DNA from: Atrina japonica
Taxonomy: Eukaryota > Mollusca > Bivalvia > Pterioida > Pinnidae
Assembly (NCBI GenBank): GCA_030159075.1
Contig: BROG01000003.1
Span: forward strand, 2,055,501-2,119,500
Reading direction: 5' to 3'
Length of the DNA stretch: 64,000 bases
Below, piece by piece: positions 1-12,599 of this stretch. The first letter of the stretch is position 1. Each line of letters starts with the position of its first letter. The notes below the pieces were generated by a model. It saw only the letters and a program-made list of their open reading frames with translations. It was not told where the DNA came from and ran no database searches. The position numbers were made by a program, and so were the translations under genes.

Positions 1-215
1 TCTGGGCACCTGTTTATATAAACACTTAATATCTAGTTACTGAGCAACTGTTTATATAAACACTCAGTATCTAGTCACTGAGTACCTATTTATATAAACA
101 CTCAGTATCTATTTACTGAGCACATGTTTATATAAACACTTAATATCTAGTTACTGAGTTCCTGTTTATATAAACACTTAGTATCTAGTTACTGAGCACC
201 TGTTTATATAAACAC
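1..215. repeat. 38-bp tandem array, left block
   Basis: About five and a half copies of a 38-bp unit built around the palindrome GTTTATATAAAC followed by a TAGTATCTAGTTACTGAG-type segment. Units differ by single substitutions (CACCTG, CAACTG, TACCTA, CACATG). The array begins before the window and continues at 951 after an insertion. No coding sense is apparent. Confidence 0.93.
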
Positions 216-950
216 AGGCCGAATTTTTTCTACAGAAACTGGTTTTAGTTTTTAACCAGTTTAGTAAACTTTTCATTTGTTACATAAACCGGTTTTAAAC
301 TGGTTCTGAACTAAAACTGGTTTTATTTGTTTTACACTAAACCCAAACTAGTTTATCAAACCATTCAAACTGCCTCCTGGGGTGGTTTAATAGATTTATG
401 CAAGTTTGTTGCTACAACAATATGGCGGCGACAACATGGACCAGTACTACTATCGGATACCTTTTATGTGTCTTCCGGACATTTTATATACTTGGGCAGT
501 AAAACTGTACTCATAATGACGGAGAAACGTTTCACAATATTGAAATGGTGAATTGTTGAATTCAGTCTCCAAATTGGTCAGCTATCGATTGTCATTTTGT
601 TTGTCATGTTTTCACGTTTTTATTTAACATGGACATTGCCATAGAGTGATTTTTGCTTTTTAGCATATTTGCCCCTAATAATTAAAAAAGTGGAAGCATG
701 ATAATCAGGGTCACTAAATATCATATTAAGATTAATACTCTTTTTCTATAATTGGTATTATTTTTCCCTTTATTTTTACATCTCATATAATAGAGCGACC
801 ATTTGCTTCTTTCTGTAGGCCTACCACATTTTGGTAGTTTAAACCATTTATTTGTTTAGCCATAGGAAACAAGTTTTAGTTTCAAAACCGGTTTGCAAAC
901 TAGTTGTAAACCATACACCAAAACAAGTTTATTTGCAACAAACTCGCCCT
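216..950. mobile_element. 735-bp insertion splitting the 38-bp array, MITE-like
   Basis: A unique block interrupts the tandem array. Its ends form a short imperfect inverted repeat: AGGCCGAATT at the left, and AGGGCGAGTT when the right end (941-950) is reverse complemented. Both ends are rich in AAACTGGTTTT and AAACCGGTTT words in opposing orientation. The array phase continues across the block (left flank AAACAC, right flank TTAGTATCTAG) with no target-site duplication that I can see. It has no transposase-like reading frame. A non-autonomous DNA transposon is the likeliest reading; the superfamily is unknown. Confidence 0.55.
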
Positions 951-1312
951 TAGTATCTAGTTACCGAGCACCTGTTTATATAAACACTTGTATCTAGTTA
1001 CTGAGTGCCTGTTTATATAAACACTTGTATCTAGTTACTGAGCACCTGTTTATATAAACACTTGTATCTAGTTACTGATCACCTGTTTATATAAACACTT
1101 AGTATCTAGTTACTGAGTACCTGTTTATATAAACACTTGTATCTAGTTACTGAGCACCTGTTTATATAAACACTTGTATCTAGTTACTGAGCACCTGTTT
1201 ATATAAACACTTAGTATCTTGTTACTGAACACCTGTTTATATAAACACTTAGTATCTAGTTACTGAGTACCTGTTTTATAAACACTTGTATCTAGTTACT
1301 GAGCACCTGTTT
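951..1312. repeat. 38-bp tandem array, right block
   Basis: About ten further copies of the unit seen at the left edge. They mix the 38-bp form (CACTTAGTATCTAG) with a 36-bp form that lacks two bases (CACTTGTATCTAG). The two forms alternate, suggesting unequal exchange. One copy near 1270 has lost a base pair of the TATATA core. Confidence 0.92.
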
Positions 1313-1717
1313 TTATGGTTGATGGTAGTCTGGATATTAGATGAGATTTCATGTATCATTATTTATTAGGGCCTTGTGTTTCCTGTAAGCATCACATAAT
1401 TATTATATGTATCTATTTATAGCACATTTGCCATGGTGGTTTGATTGCTTATTTGTCAGGAGGTCTAGATTCAATTTTCTCTGTTTTACAAGATTGTTAT
1501 TGTAACAATACACTCTTATGTTTTGTAGTTTGGGATATTTTTTTCAACTTATGATTTGAAATTCTGTAGACTTTATGTCAAACTTTGAATTTCTTATTTT
1601 TATATTATAATCATAAAGTGGTAAACCCAATATCTACATGATATTTTCATATTAAATTATCATAGTATGAAATGTTTTATCTTGTTATTTATCACCCAGA
1701 GTACTATGTCTTGACAC

Positions 1718-1718
<1 letters not shown>

Positions 1719-1767
<49 letters not shown>

Positions 1768-1955
1768 GTGCTTTATGCCACAATCAGCAATTGTTCAGTT
1801 AAATGGTGATGGCCAGTTTTTATTGGTGGGGGTGAGAACTCGGTTACCGTTGTACCTGGGAAGAGACCACTGGCCATCCGCAAGTAAACTGGCAAACTTC
1901 CCCACAAAATCAGTTTAGGTTCCAGAGGGACTTTAACCTAGGTGAGAGATTTCTT
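1719..1955 (-). mobile_element. tRNA-derived SINE with 48-nt A tail, minus strand
   Basis: A run of 48 T (1719-1766) is the complement of a poly(A) tail and is directly followed by the 3' body of a SINE (GCTTTATGCCAC, later GGGAAGAGACCACTGGCC and GTAAACTGGCAAACTT). The same body occurs at 60468-60712 (minus) and 13140-13372 (plus). The tRNA-like head is degenerate here: the B-box counterpart reads GGACTTTAACCT on the plus strand and no A box remains. The long pure tail suggests a fairly recent insertion or secondary expansion. Confidence 0.75.
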
Positions 1956-2639
1956 GAAAAGTAATGTAAACAAGGTGATGACTGGTAACCAAAGGGGAGT
2001 AACTCCTTTGTAATGATCAATAATGTAATTGAGACAAAAACATGAATTAAATTGTGAATAAACTGGAAGCTCACCTGAGCCTGTTTGACTCACCTGACTT
2101 ACATATATCAGTAATCCCTTTGTTCTATTTATAGTAACAGCAGCCATGCAGTTCATAGGGGAACATGAAAATCACAATTTTGAGTCTACATAATGTCGTT
2201 TTGATTATTCATGCATAGTTTGGTCACAAATAACTGCCATTTCAGAGGGCAAGTATTTTGGAAATGTTTACTGGATGGACAAAGTGATGGCAATAGCTCA
2301 CATGACCCTCAGGGTCAGATATCATATATGTGTACTCAGATTATTATGTGCTGTAACATTTGGAGTTTCATATGCAAAGTTTTTCAAAATACAGATTGTT
2401 TCCACAACAATTCAAATCATTTCTTTTTCAATTGACTATGTATTCATAGTTGTAATGCATTGTTGATCAAGTATATACCACATTTTATTTGCATATAATA
2501 TAAATATAATATTACATGGGAGATTAATTCAAAAACTACGTCGTATAATGAATGACATACAAATTAATTCACTATAGATCAGTATGATAATATTGATTGA
2601 GTTACTCCCCTTTGGCTACCAGTCATATTGATACCAAGA

Positions 2640-3260
2640 ATCCATATCACAATCCTTTATCTCTAGAATGATGAAATCAGTATCCTTGTTATTTTTATGT
2701 CCCCAAAACGAAGTGTGGTGGGACATTATGTGTTTACTCCCATTTCTTCTTGTTACAATTATTATTCCTTCTTTTTCTTCTGACTTTTTTTTCTGACACT
2801 TTGCTCCAAAACTGGTGGACCAATCATTACCAAACCTCACAGGAATATTACTGAGAGAGAGATGTAGTGTAACTAACCTTTCGTTTTCCGAGAAAAAGTC
2901 ACATGACCGAATAGTGGTTCCTGAATTGTCCAACTCTTAAACGCTAATATCTTTAGAACCATTAAAAAAATGTTAAGGATTGAGAGGGCTATTAAAAGGT
3001 TTAAACTTGAAGGTTAAAGGTCACACTTATAACTCTTCCTTCTTTTTCTTCTTCCTTGAACTTGAACAATGTATGTGACATCATGAAAAAATGGTGTCTT
3101 TGGCAAACCAAGACTTCTGATTGGTCGAAATTTCAAAATTGTCTGATTTTGATGAAATTTGGAATTTATAGGTATGAAAGGATTGCGATTTCAATCGTAT
3201 GAGTTCCGTTTCCATACATGGCAAACTGAGGCTTCTGATTGGTGGTGGAAATTCTGATGT
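2640..3260 (+). repeat. dispersed repeat of bivalve type, partial
   Basis: Contains TATGTCCCCAAAACGAAGTG, a T/C-rich TTCTTCTT tract, and CAAAACTGGTGGACCAATCA. This is the lead-in of a dispersed repeat I associate with bivalve genomes. Two internal segments resemble each other: GGCAAACCAAGACTTCTGATTGG at 3101 and GGCAAACTGAGGCTTCTGATTGG at 3221. No open coding region. The family assignment rests on general familiarity and could not be searched. Confidence 0.4.
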
Positions 3261-3609
3261 CGCATCTCTAAACTACCCACAAAGGGAAAACTGCTGACCT
3301 AGCTTAGGGGACATCCTGTAACAGCTGGGCGTTACAATTATACTTCGTTTCAAATTATTATTTTCTCCTGTTTTAATAGAGTCCCGAGTATATTGACACC
3401 TGGACCCTTTATTTGAACAATGTGATAAACGAGATTCCAGAGAGATCTTGGTACCCACCATCGAATGTTCTTCAATTGATCTATGACCACTGTTCTTTTC
3501 TCTTATTTTTGTGGCTCAACAATGAATTTGAACTAAAAGCCAAATATTTGTCAAGTGCTTTTTTCACAAGATTATAACAATACCAAACTTAGACTGCTAT
3601 AATGCAAGA

Positions 3610-4670
3610 TAGCTTAAAGCTAAGGAGAACCTTAAAGTCAAATTTCAAAAAGATCCATTCAGTACATTGTATTTTCTGAGAAATAGTGGCAACAAACTTC
3701 AACAGTCAAAATTCAAGATGGGCGCCTATCGGCCATATCAAGGGGAATATCCATGTCAAATTTCAAAAAGATCCCTATAGTACTTTCTGTGAAATAGGGT
3801 AACAAACTTCAATAGTCATAATCCAAGATGGCCGCCTGTCGGTCTTGTTGGATACCGATCTATCTGAAATATTTATTTGCAACTAGAATCTCCATGTCAA
3901 ATTTCAAAAAGATCCTTTCAGTACTTTTTGAAAAATAGCTGTAACAAACTTCAATTGTCAAAATCCAAGATGGCCGCCTGTCAGTCATTTTGAATACTGA
4001 TCTCTCTGAAAAAGTAATATGCACAATTAGACGTCATGGGAAACTTTCATGTCAAATTTCAAGGAGATCTTTGTAGTACTTTCTGAGAAATAGGGGTAGC
4101 AAACTTCTTTTGTCAAAATTCATGATGGCGACCTGTCGGGGCATTTTGTAATCCAGCCCTCCTGAAAATGAACAGTGCTGAACTAGGCCTCAAAGAGAAC
4201 CTACATGTTAAATTAATTTCATTAAGATCCCTTCAGTACTTTCTGAAAAAAAGCAATAGCATACTTCAATTGTCAAAATCCAAGATGGCTTCCATGTGGT
4301 CATTTTGTTTTCCAATCATTCTGAAAATGTACAGTGCACAACTAGACCTCAAATAGAATCTACATTTCAAATTTCATAAAGATCCCTTTATAGCGATAAC
4401 AAACTTTAGCTGTCAAAATCCAAGATGGCCGCTTGGCAGTCATTTTGTGATCCGACCCTCCTGAAAATTAAAAGTGCACATATCATATTTCATAAAAATT
4501 CCATCAGGACTTTCTAAAAAATAGCGATAACAAACTTTGACTATCAAAATCTAAGATGACTGCCTGGCAGCCATTTTGTGATAGAACTCTCCTGAAAATG
4601 TACAGTGCATAACTAGACCTCAAAGAGAACCTATATGTCAAATTTCATAAAGATAGCGACAGCAAGAAAT
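3610..4670 (+). repeat. tandem repeat of about 110-160 bp, seven units
   Basis: Seven diverged units each carry TGTCAAATTTCA, AAGATCC, AGTACTTTCTGA, AACAAACTTC and AAAATCCAAGATGGCCGCCTG in the same order. The AAGATG landmark recurs near 3717, 3827, 3969, 4125, 4285, 4425 and 4556, so spacing varies from about 110 to 160 bp. Such units occur inside larger dispersed elements in molluscs. The block ends near a stretch with GCTCAGGTGAGC at 5040, a motif that often marks the end of such elements. Confidence 0.8.
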
Positions 4671-5503
4671 GTTTAACGGACGCAGGGCGATTTGAATAAC
4701 CCGCTATCAACAGATGGTGGGCTAAAAAGATTAGCATAGAGCAGATTTTCATTCTATTGCTATTCAGTTTGTAGAAACGTGCGAGTCGAATCCATGACTT
4801 TTCCATTTTTGACTTAACCTTAGAGAAAGGGTGTCTACCCTCCGTTGCTACGACCAGAGCTCAGTATTGTCAGTCCCTAAGAGTATGACCAGTTCAAATG
4901 GCATTGTCGTATGGTGAAACGCATGATAAACAATAACAACTGAACATGAGGAAGGGGTGTTCATATGACTAGACCCTTGTATCTACCCCTTTCATTATCA
5001 CAATTATGTCCCACCCCCCCCCCCTAGATAGGAGTATTCTGCTCAGGTGAGCTAAAAACTTTCGTTAGTCGTTCGGTTCGGATAAACTACTGATTAAAAG
5101 CAAAACTGAAGTGGACTTGATGTGTATGTCTTCTTTCCACAAATAAAGACTGGGACATCTTACCTTACTAGTTTAATACTGGCAAGGTCCATTTAAGGTG
5201 ATGAAAAACATGTCAGACCTTACCTATTTGGTCAACTGTGGAATTCGCGGCAAAGAACAAATAATACATGTTGATAGAATGATGAAGAGATATCCCCGAA
5301 TTTTTACAGGTGAGGGTCTTCCCCAGTCTTGAGAAGACAATGTGTCTGAAAGTGCACACCCAACATGGTATTGTAGACGACAAGTTAGATACAGAGTTGG
5401 AGAGATAAAAAAACGCTACTATGGGTCGATGATTATAATGTTGAAAAATAAGCTTTGTTTGTACATACAGTGTATCTATATAATGATTTATGTTTATTAC
5501 CAG

Positions 5504-6032
5504 ATGGCTAAAACAAACCTAAACCGCCTAATCACCGGATTCGTCGCTCTCCAATGTGTTCCTATTCAACAACAAAATTGGGAGGACTACAAGAAACATA
5601 TCATGACATGCGCAACGAGAACCTTTCAGTCTCCCAGTTGTGACTTCAACAATAATAAGGAAAACAATCTTAGGAGGCATTTAAAGAGGTGTAACCTTGG
5701 TCTGGCCCAAGGCGAATTAATTATGTTAGGCAGCAAAGAAACAGAAAGCGGGGGCTTTACTGGAAACTCTGAAGAGTGGCAAAAACCAAGATCTTGGAGA
5801 TATTATTGGAGAAGTATCATAGGACAGTAGCTCTGATATTGATACCTTGGGTTATCAAGAAATATGTCCATCTAAAACAAACATATACGAGTTACTTGAA
5901 TATAAAACATCTCAGATACCAAAGTATAAATATTTAGGATGTCCAGGACATAGATACAAATCTGGTAAAAATGGACAAACACGGACCTCTGGAAACCAAG
6001 AGTTGGGAAGGGAGACTACCGTATACAGGTAA
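5504..6032 (+). pseudogene. frame-broken zinc-finger-like ORF, probably transposon-derived
   Basis: From the ATG at 5504, preceded directly by a splice-acceptor-like TTTATTACCAG, a frame runs to a stop at 5828. It contains C-x10-C-x12-H-x3-C (SCDF..., then LRRHLKRC), which looks like a C2H2/BED-style finger. The coding sense then appears to continue in another frame: DSSSDIDTLGYQEICPSK, then QIPKYKYLGCPGHRYKSGK, up to 6029, where TACAG/GTAACC resembles a splice donor. The frame change and an in-frame stop near 5820 mark it as broken. A short stretch of it (5908-5958) recurs inside the 63-bp array at 9348-9395, supporting a repetitive origin. I do not recognise the family. Confidence 0.45.
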
Positions 6033-8427
6033 CCCACCAATCCCTCATTGCTAAGTCTCTCAAAACGGAAGGCAAGTGGAGTTCATGGAGATAAAATTCC
6101 TGAAAAAGTAAAAAAGACAATTGAATACAGACTTCCTGTACAGAGTAACTGAAACTACAGGCAAGGAACCTAAAGATATGCTAAAATAGAACTCAAAACA
6201 TCTGAAAATAGTAATTACTACAAAACCTGTCAAAAAGTTCAGAGATGGGAACGTAGACACGACGTGTCACAAACGAAAGAACTGTTTTCTATTTTTAAAA
6301 AAAGAAGGAAAAAATCATACTCACAAATATAAAAATAAAGTCAAGTAACTTTATGTTGTTTTATATTTCTTAAAATAGCTCATAAATGTGTTGAATGTGT
6401 TTATCATTTTTATTTTGTTTACATGCGGTCGCATGTTATCGATGCCTTGGGTAATGTTGCGATTTCATATTGTTTTCATATAGCCTAGAAAATAAACGCG
6501 ATTTGACAAAACCCTAAGGAAAGGAGATACTTTATATTTGGAAGTCGATCATCCTATACATTGTATATAATCTGTATTCATTTAATATGTAATTACACCC
6601 ATATCCTGGAAATATCTAGGTACGAACGTTTTGACTCGTTACAATATCATGCAGTGCTAGATGTCAGATTTGGTAATCAGCTTACAGTAAACTTATTTAA
6701 CTTGTCATCTTTACAAGACAAAACAATTATCTAAACTTTATTCCTCGCAGATGAACTGAAACAATATATTACTGAATGTAAATATTACAAAATCGGAAGT
6801 GACCATACCCAACTTTCTGTTCAAGTCACGTGATCTGAGTGCAAACTATTCCGGCAAAACTGGAACAACGGAAATAGTTTATTAGAACTGAAAACGACCA
6901 GTTTAATTTAACCTTTGTCAAATGAGCAATTTTAAAGATGCCTTTCCATGTGAAAAATCTTATCACACATTCGCACACAAATATTAAATTAAAATGATTA
7001 AAATACAAGACTATTCATTTTTTAATCAAATGTAACATGCGTCCTCGGGGTTCGTATTTACATTGGGTAGAAATGAAATCGATGTATAAATGACAGTTTT
7101 TATCGCATGAATATTTTTTCAGCACAATAACCTTTTTATTTCCGAAAAGAAAACACTCTCCGGAATTTACTGGGATACATGGTAGGAGTTTCGGTTAATT
7201 AGATCGGTTCTATAAATTAATCTCTCAAAAGGCTGCGTTTACTTTGGGTTTATATCTTTACAATGAAAAAAGCACAATGATACGAACATCAATATTATAT
7301 ATCAGATGAGAAATGACTTAACAAATTAAAGAAGCTCCAATGAGGCATTTCAATATACATGAAATTTATCTTCAGTATTTTGTATAATAAAACCGCGACA
7401 CATTACAAATGAGTTCGGGATTTTTATTTGATACTTCATACCCCGATAATAATCGCTTTTTGTGGTCAACATCTCAATCTGTCTCCCAACTTTTCATACA
7501 TTTTAAAGTCTCTTTAGCGGGATTTGTTTGGGAAAATGCGAATGGCTTGATACTTCATTCAGTTAGTTTCAGTATTGCAGAGTGAATAACGAGCTCGCTT
7601 TTAATATCAATTATAATCTCATTTTGTTCCCCGATTTTGCACGTGTGAAGTTCATAATATTCCAAGTGAGCGTTTTATGGCTGAAGTATTGTAACGGGTT
7701 GTCATAGTGTTGCCTACTTTCGACGTTAGCATTCGGCTACCAGCAGATAATGAAACGCTTTTATCAATGAAATTTACACGCTAAAATGCGTTATTTATTG
7801 AGCCATCTCCTGTAGCAATTAGACGCTTGACAGTTCTCGTTTTTGTTAGTACGGCCCAGACTAATCGCAATTTAAATAAAATGCAACCTCCCCTCACCTG
7901 TATGTTAGGTAAATGTGGTAATTATAAAAGATGATTTAATATTCAATTGACAAAGAAATCCTTTTAATATAAAAGTGTTGTAACAATACAGGATAAAGGA
8001 TCGATACAACATCTAGAGCTGGACTAATGTAGGCTACCGGATGATATTTGTTGGAACTTGTCAAAATACATCATTAGTTATCATAATCGTGCTCTCTGTT
8101 TGAATGTCTACATATTTGTATCAACGGTATACTGTCGCATATCACCAAATGCATTTTAAACGTAGCTTTGCAATATCATGAATTATATATATTATTTCAT
8201 TCCTCCATGATAAGAGATAATAAAATATGTAAAGTTTACAATATTTAAGACAAAATAATTTATGACAACGAACTAATCATTGCAATCTTTTGCAGATGTG
8301 CAGTTAAGGGGTGTGCACATGTAACAATAATATGAGAATTGTTTTGCAAATAAACTTTATTTGACGACTTTGTGCGATCAAAGTATTAAAGTTTAACTTA
8401 ATTTTAGCGTATAATGGTCCTATTTTT
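6033..8427. other. intergenic, no gene recognised
   Basis: Up to about 6330 the sequence is A-rich and may be the decayed 3' part of the pseudogene at 5504. Beyond that I see no conserved coding stretch, no long repeat and no RNA gene on either strand. CpG dinucleotides are frequent here compared with the RNF220 introns. Confidence 0.5.
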
Positions 8428-11275
8428 AATACATATATTGTGTGTTGTTCGGTATTTACAGTGGTGTATAATCGAGGTCGTATAATTTGTTAATACATAT
8501 ATTGTGTATTGTTCGGTATCTTCAGTGTGTATAACCCAGGTTTTATGATTTGTTAATACATATATTGTGTATTGTTCGGTATCTTCAGTGTGTGTAACCC
8601 AGGTTTTATGATTTGTTAATACATATATTGTGTATTGTTCGGTATCTTCAGTGTGTGTAACCGAGGTTTTATGATTTGTTGATACATATATTGTGTATTG
8701 TTCGGTATCTTCAGTGTGTATAACCGAGGTTTTATGATTTGTTAATACATGTATTATTTATTGTTCGGTATCTTCAGTGGTGTATAACCGAGGTCGTATA
8801 ATTTGGTAATACATAAACATTGTATTATTTTTTGTTCGGTATTTACAGTTGTGTATAACCGAGTTGTATTATTTGTTAATATATATATTGTGTATTGTTC
8901 GGTATATACATTGGTGTATAACCTACGTCGAATGATTTGATAATACATATATTATGTTTTGTTCTGTATTTCAGTGTGTATAACCGAGGTCGTATAATTT
9001 GGTAATACATATATTATGTTTTGTTCTGTATTTCAGTGTGTATAACCGAGGTCGTATAATTTGGTAATGCATATATTATTTTTTGTTCGGTATTTCTGTC
9101 TATATAACCGAGTTTATATAATTTGTTAAAACATATATTATGGATCGTTCGGTATCTACAGTGTTGTATAACCGAGGTTGTATAATTTGGTAATACATAT
9201 GTATATATTGTGTTTTGTTCGGCATTTACACTGGTGTATAACCGATGTCACACAATTTGTTAATACATATTTTATGGATTGTTTGGTATTTACAGTGTTG
9301 TATAACTGAGGTTGTGTAATTTGCTAATACATATAGGCTATAAAAATATCAGATACCAAAGTATAAATCTTAGAAGTCCGGGATATAGATACAAATAATA
9401 CATATATTATGTTTGGTTCAGTATTTACAGTGTGTACAATAGAGATTATATAATTTGGTAATGTATATATTATGTTTTGTTAGGTATCTTCACTGTGTAG
9501 AACCAAGGTTGTATAATTTGGTAATGCATATATTATGTTTTGTTAGGTATCTTCACTGTGTAGAACCAAGGTTGTATAATTTGGTAATACATATATTATG
9601 TTTTTGTTAGGTATCTTCTCTGTGTAGAACCAAGGTTGTATAATTTGGTAATACATATATTATGTTTTGTTAGGTATCTTCACTGTGTAGAACCAAGGTT
9701 GTATAATTTGGTAATACATATATTATGTTTTGTTAGGTATCTTCACTGTGTAGAACCAAGGTTGTATAATTTGGTAATACATATATTATGTTTTGTTAGG
9801 TATCTTCACTGTGAAGAACCAAGGTTGTATAATTTGGTAATACATATATTATTTTTTGTTAGGTATCTTCACTGTGTAGAACCAAGGTTGTATAATTTGG
9901 TAATACATATATTATGTTTTGTTAGGTATCTTCACTGTGTAGAACCAAGGTTGTATAATTTGGTAATACATATATTATGTTTTGTTAGGTATCTTCACTG
10001 TGTAGAACCAAGGTTGTATAATTTGGTAATACACATATTATGTTTTGTTAGGTATCTTCACTGTGTAGAACCAAGGTTGTATAATTTGGTAATGCATATA
10101 TTATTTTCTGTTAGGTATCTTCACTGTGTAGAACCAAGGTTGTATAATTTGGTAATGCATATATTATGTTTTGTTAGGTATCTTCACTGTGTAGAACCAA
10201 GGTTGTATAATTTGGTAATGCATATATTATGTTTTGTTAGGTATCTTCACTGTGTAGAACCAAGGTTGTATAATTTGGTAATGCATATATTATGTTTGTT
10301 TTGTTAGGTATCTTCACTGTGTAGAACCAAGGTTGTATAATTTGGTAATGCACATATTATGTTTTGTTAGGTATCTTCACTGTGTAGAACCAAGGTTGTA
10401 TAATTTGGTAATGCACATATTATGTTTTGTTAGGTATCTTCACTGTGTAGAACCAAGGTTGTATAATTTGGTAATGCATATATTATGTTTTGTTAGGTAT
10501 CTTCACTGTGTAGAACCAAGGTTGTATAATTTGGTAATGCATATATTATGTTTTGTTAGGTATCTTCACTGTGTAGAACCAAGGTTGTATAATTTGGTAA
10601 TACATATATTATGTTTTGTTAGGTATCTTCACTGTGTAGAACCAAGGTTGTATAATTTGGTAATGCATATATTATGTTTTGTTAGGTATCTTCACTGTGT
10701 AGAACCAAGGTTGTATAATTTGGTAATACATATATTATGTTTTGTTAGGTATCTTCACTGTGTAGAACCAAGGTTGTATAATTTGGTAATGCATATATTA
10801 TGTTTTGTCCTGTATCTAGTGTGTATAATCGGGGTGGTATAATTTGGTAATAATATATATTATGTTTTGTTAGGTATCTTCACTGTGTAGAACCAAGGTT
10901 GTATAATTTGGTAATACATATATTATGTTTTGTTAGGTATCTTCACTGTGTAGAACCAAGGTTGTATAATTTGGTAATGCATATATTATGTTTTGTCCTG
11001 TATCTAGTGTGTATAATCGGGGTGGTATAATTTGGTAATAATATATATTATGTTTTGTTCTGTATCTATTGTGTATAATCGGGGTGGTATAATTTGGTAA
11101 TAATATATATTATGTTTTGTCCTGTATCTATTGTGTATAATCGGGGTGGTATAATTTGGTAATAATTTATATTATGTTTTGTTCGGAATTTTAGTGTGTA
11201 TAATCGAGGACGTATAATTTAAATTGGAAGTACAAATATTATTTTTTGTTCGATATATACAGTGGAGTGTATAGC
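8428..11275 (+). repeat. 63-bp tandem array, about 45 units
   Basis: The unit is 63 bp (TAATACATATATTATG, TTTTGTTAGGTATCTTCACT, GTGTAGAACCAAGGTTGTAT, AATTTGG). Units are diverged at the left (8428-9400: GTTCGGTATCTTCAGTGTGT forms), almost uniform from about 9450 to 10800, and diverged again on the right (GGGGTGGTATAATTTGG forms to 11275). Because 63 is a multiple of three, the uniform core is open on the plus strand (9636-10307 and 10333-10842) as a 21-residue repeat containing YNLV, HILCFVRYLHCVEPRL. I read that as a by-product of the period, not a protein gene. Confidence 0.93.
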
Positions 11276-11277
11276 CG

Positions 11278-12150
11278 AATAAATGGAGGGAAAATCAAAG
11301 AAATCATACAAATATGAATGAAAATGACAATGTGTAAAAAAACGTCAAAAACGGGTCAAAATTTATTTTCGTTTTATCTACGAAATTAACAAACTTAAAT
11401 CATATATCTATGTAGATCACTCAGATGCAAATAGTGTTTAAATCCATACTACAGTTTTGAAGAAGAAGATTTTCAAAGAGGGGTACCCCATGAGTCCTCT
11501 TTTGCCCAACCCTGTATCCACCGCTGGGCCGATCTGGTAGAGGACCACGAGTGCTTGCTTCCTACAAAGTTTCATCAAAATCCCTTCAGCGGTTTTGAAG
11601 AAGAAGCTGACAGTGTAAAAAGTTAACCCCCCTCCCTCAATTTTGCAGTCTTAAAAAATTCGTTAAAAAATCAAAAAAATAAATTTCAACAAAATTCTTT
11701 CAGGAAAAGCATTTATCTATCTACTTAGAGGTAAAACACATAAAATGAATGCATCAAAATTAATCAATGGGGAGAAAATCAAAGAAATAATACAAAAATG
11801 AATAAAAAATCACAAAGTCTAAAAAGACGTCAAAAACGCATCAAAAATTCATTTTCCGATCTCTAAGAAATTTAAAACATGAATCATATATCTATGTAGA
11901 TCACTCAGATGCAGTTAGTTTTTCAATCCATCCAGCAGTTCTGGGGTAGAAGATTTTTTAAGAGGGGTACCCCATGAGGTCTCTTTTGCCCCATCCTGGA
12001 TCCACCCCTGGGCTAATCTGGCCAAAATGAACAGACATGGTAGGGGGCCTTAAAATCCGTTCAGTGGCTTTGGAGAAGAAGTCGAAAATGTGAAAAGTTA
12101 ACGGACAGACAAAAGGTGATCAGATAAGCTCACTTGAAGCTTTGGTTCAG
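11278..12150 (+). repeat. dispersed repeat with an internal 484-bp tandem duplication
   Basis: Two diverged copies start near 11286 and 11770. Both contain GAAAATCAAAGAAAT, then CATATATCTATGTAGATCACTCAGATGCA, then GAGGGGTACCCCATGAG, then a CCTGKATCCACC segment. Each is followed by a TTCAGYGGTTTTGAAGAAGA-like segment. The block closes with AGCTCACTTGAAGC and TTCAGGTGATCTAAA (about 12128-12160), an end motif shared with other repeats here. A related piece lies on the minus strand at 32570-33030. No intact ORF. Confidence 0.75.
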
Positions 12151-12154
12151 GTGA

Positions 12155-12385
12155 TCTAAAATGGTAGCAACTGTTCTTTCGCCAAACGCTCGGCATACCT
12201 CTTCCCAAGCCAAAGTTTTCCGATCCAGGAACAACGTGGATCAGAAAACCTTGACTTTGGAAGATGTCGGCATACGGAGTGAATGAAAATCACGAGTCTT
12301 TCGGATGAGAACTTAAAACTGAGGTCACGTGTTGTGGAAGGCGTGGCACTTAAAAGAACCCTCACTGCATTTGTGACAGGTTAAA
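12155..12385 (+). mobile_element. SINE fragment with conserved core domain, plus strand
   Basis: The segment TCTTTCGGATGAGAACTTAA, then GAGGTCACGTGTTG, then GTGGCACTTAAAAGAACCCT matches, in order, the core of the SINE on the opposite strand at 32093-32362 (TCCTTCGGATGAGACAG, ACCGAGGTCC, GGCACATTAAAGAACCCTCA). The tRNA head is replaced or degenerate. Conserved SINE core domains shared between families are known in metazoans; which named domain this is would need a database search. Confidence 0.6.
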
Positions 12386-12599
12386 ATTTGTAGAACATCA
12401 CCTAAAGATGGTGAGATCTCCATAAAACTGAAAAATGCCAGGCTGCATGTAAACAACAATCAAAGAAAAACTTCCAACTTTTAATTTTAAAATATATAGG
12501 TTTCAAAACATATTTTTTTAACTTGTGGGCTTTTGAGTAGATTTTTACTTCACCGTACAATACATACATTTAGCCTATACTTTGGTGTCCAAAGGAGGC

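Noticed and set aside
2616..2933. Minus-strand frame of 105 residues
   Set aside because: It lies in a dispersed repeat with a T/C-rich tract; the residues are the complement of repeat sequence and match no family I know.
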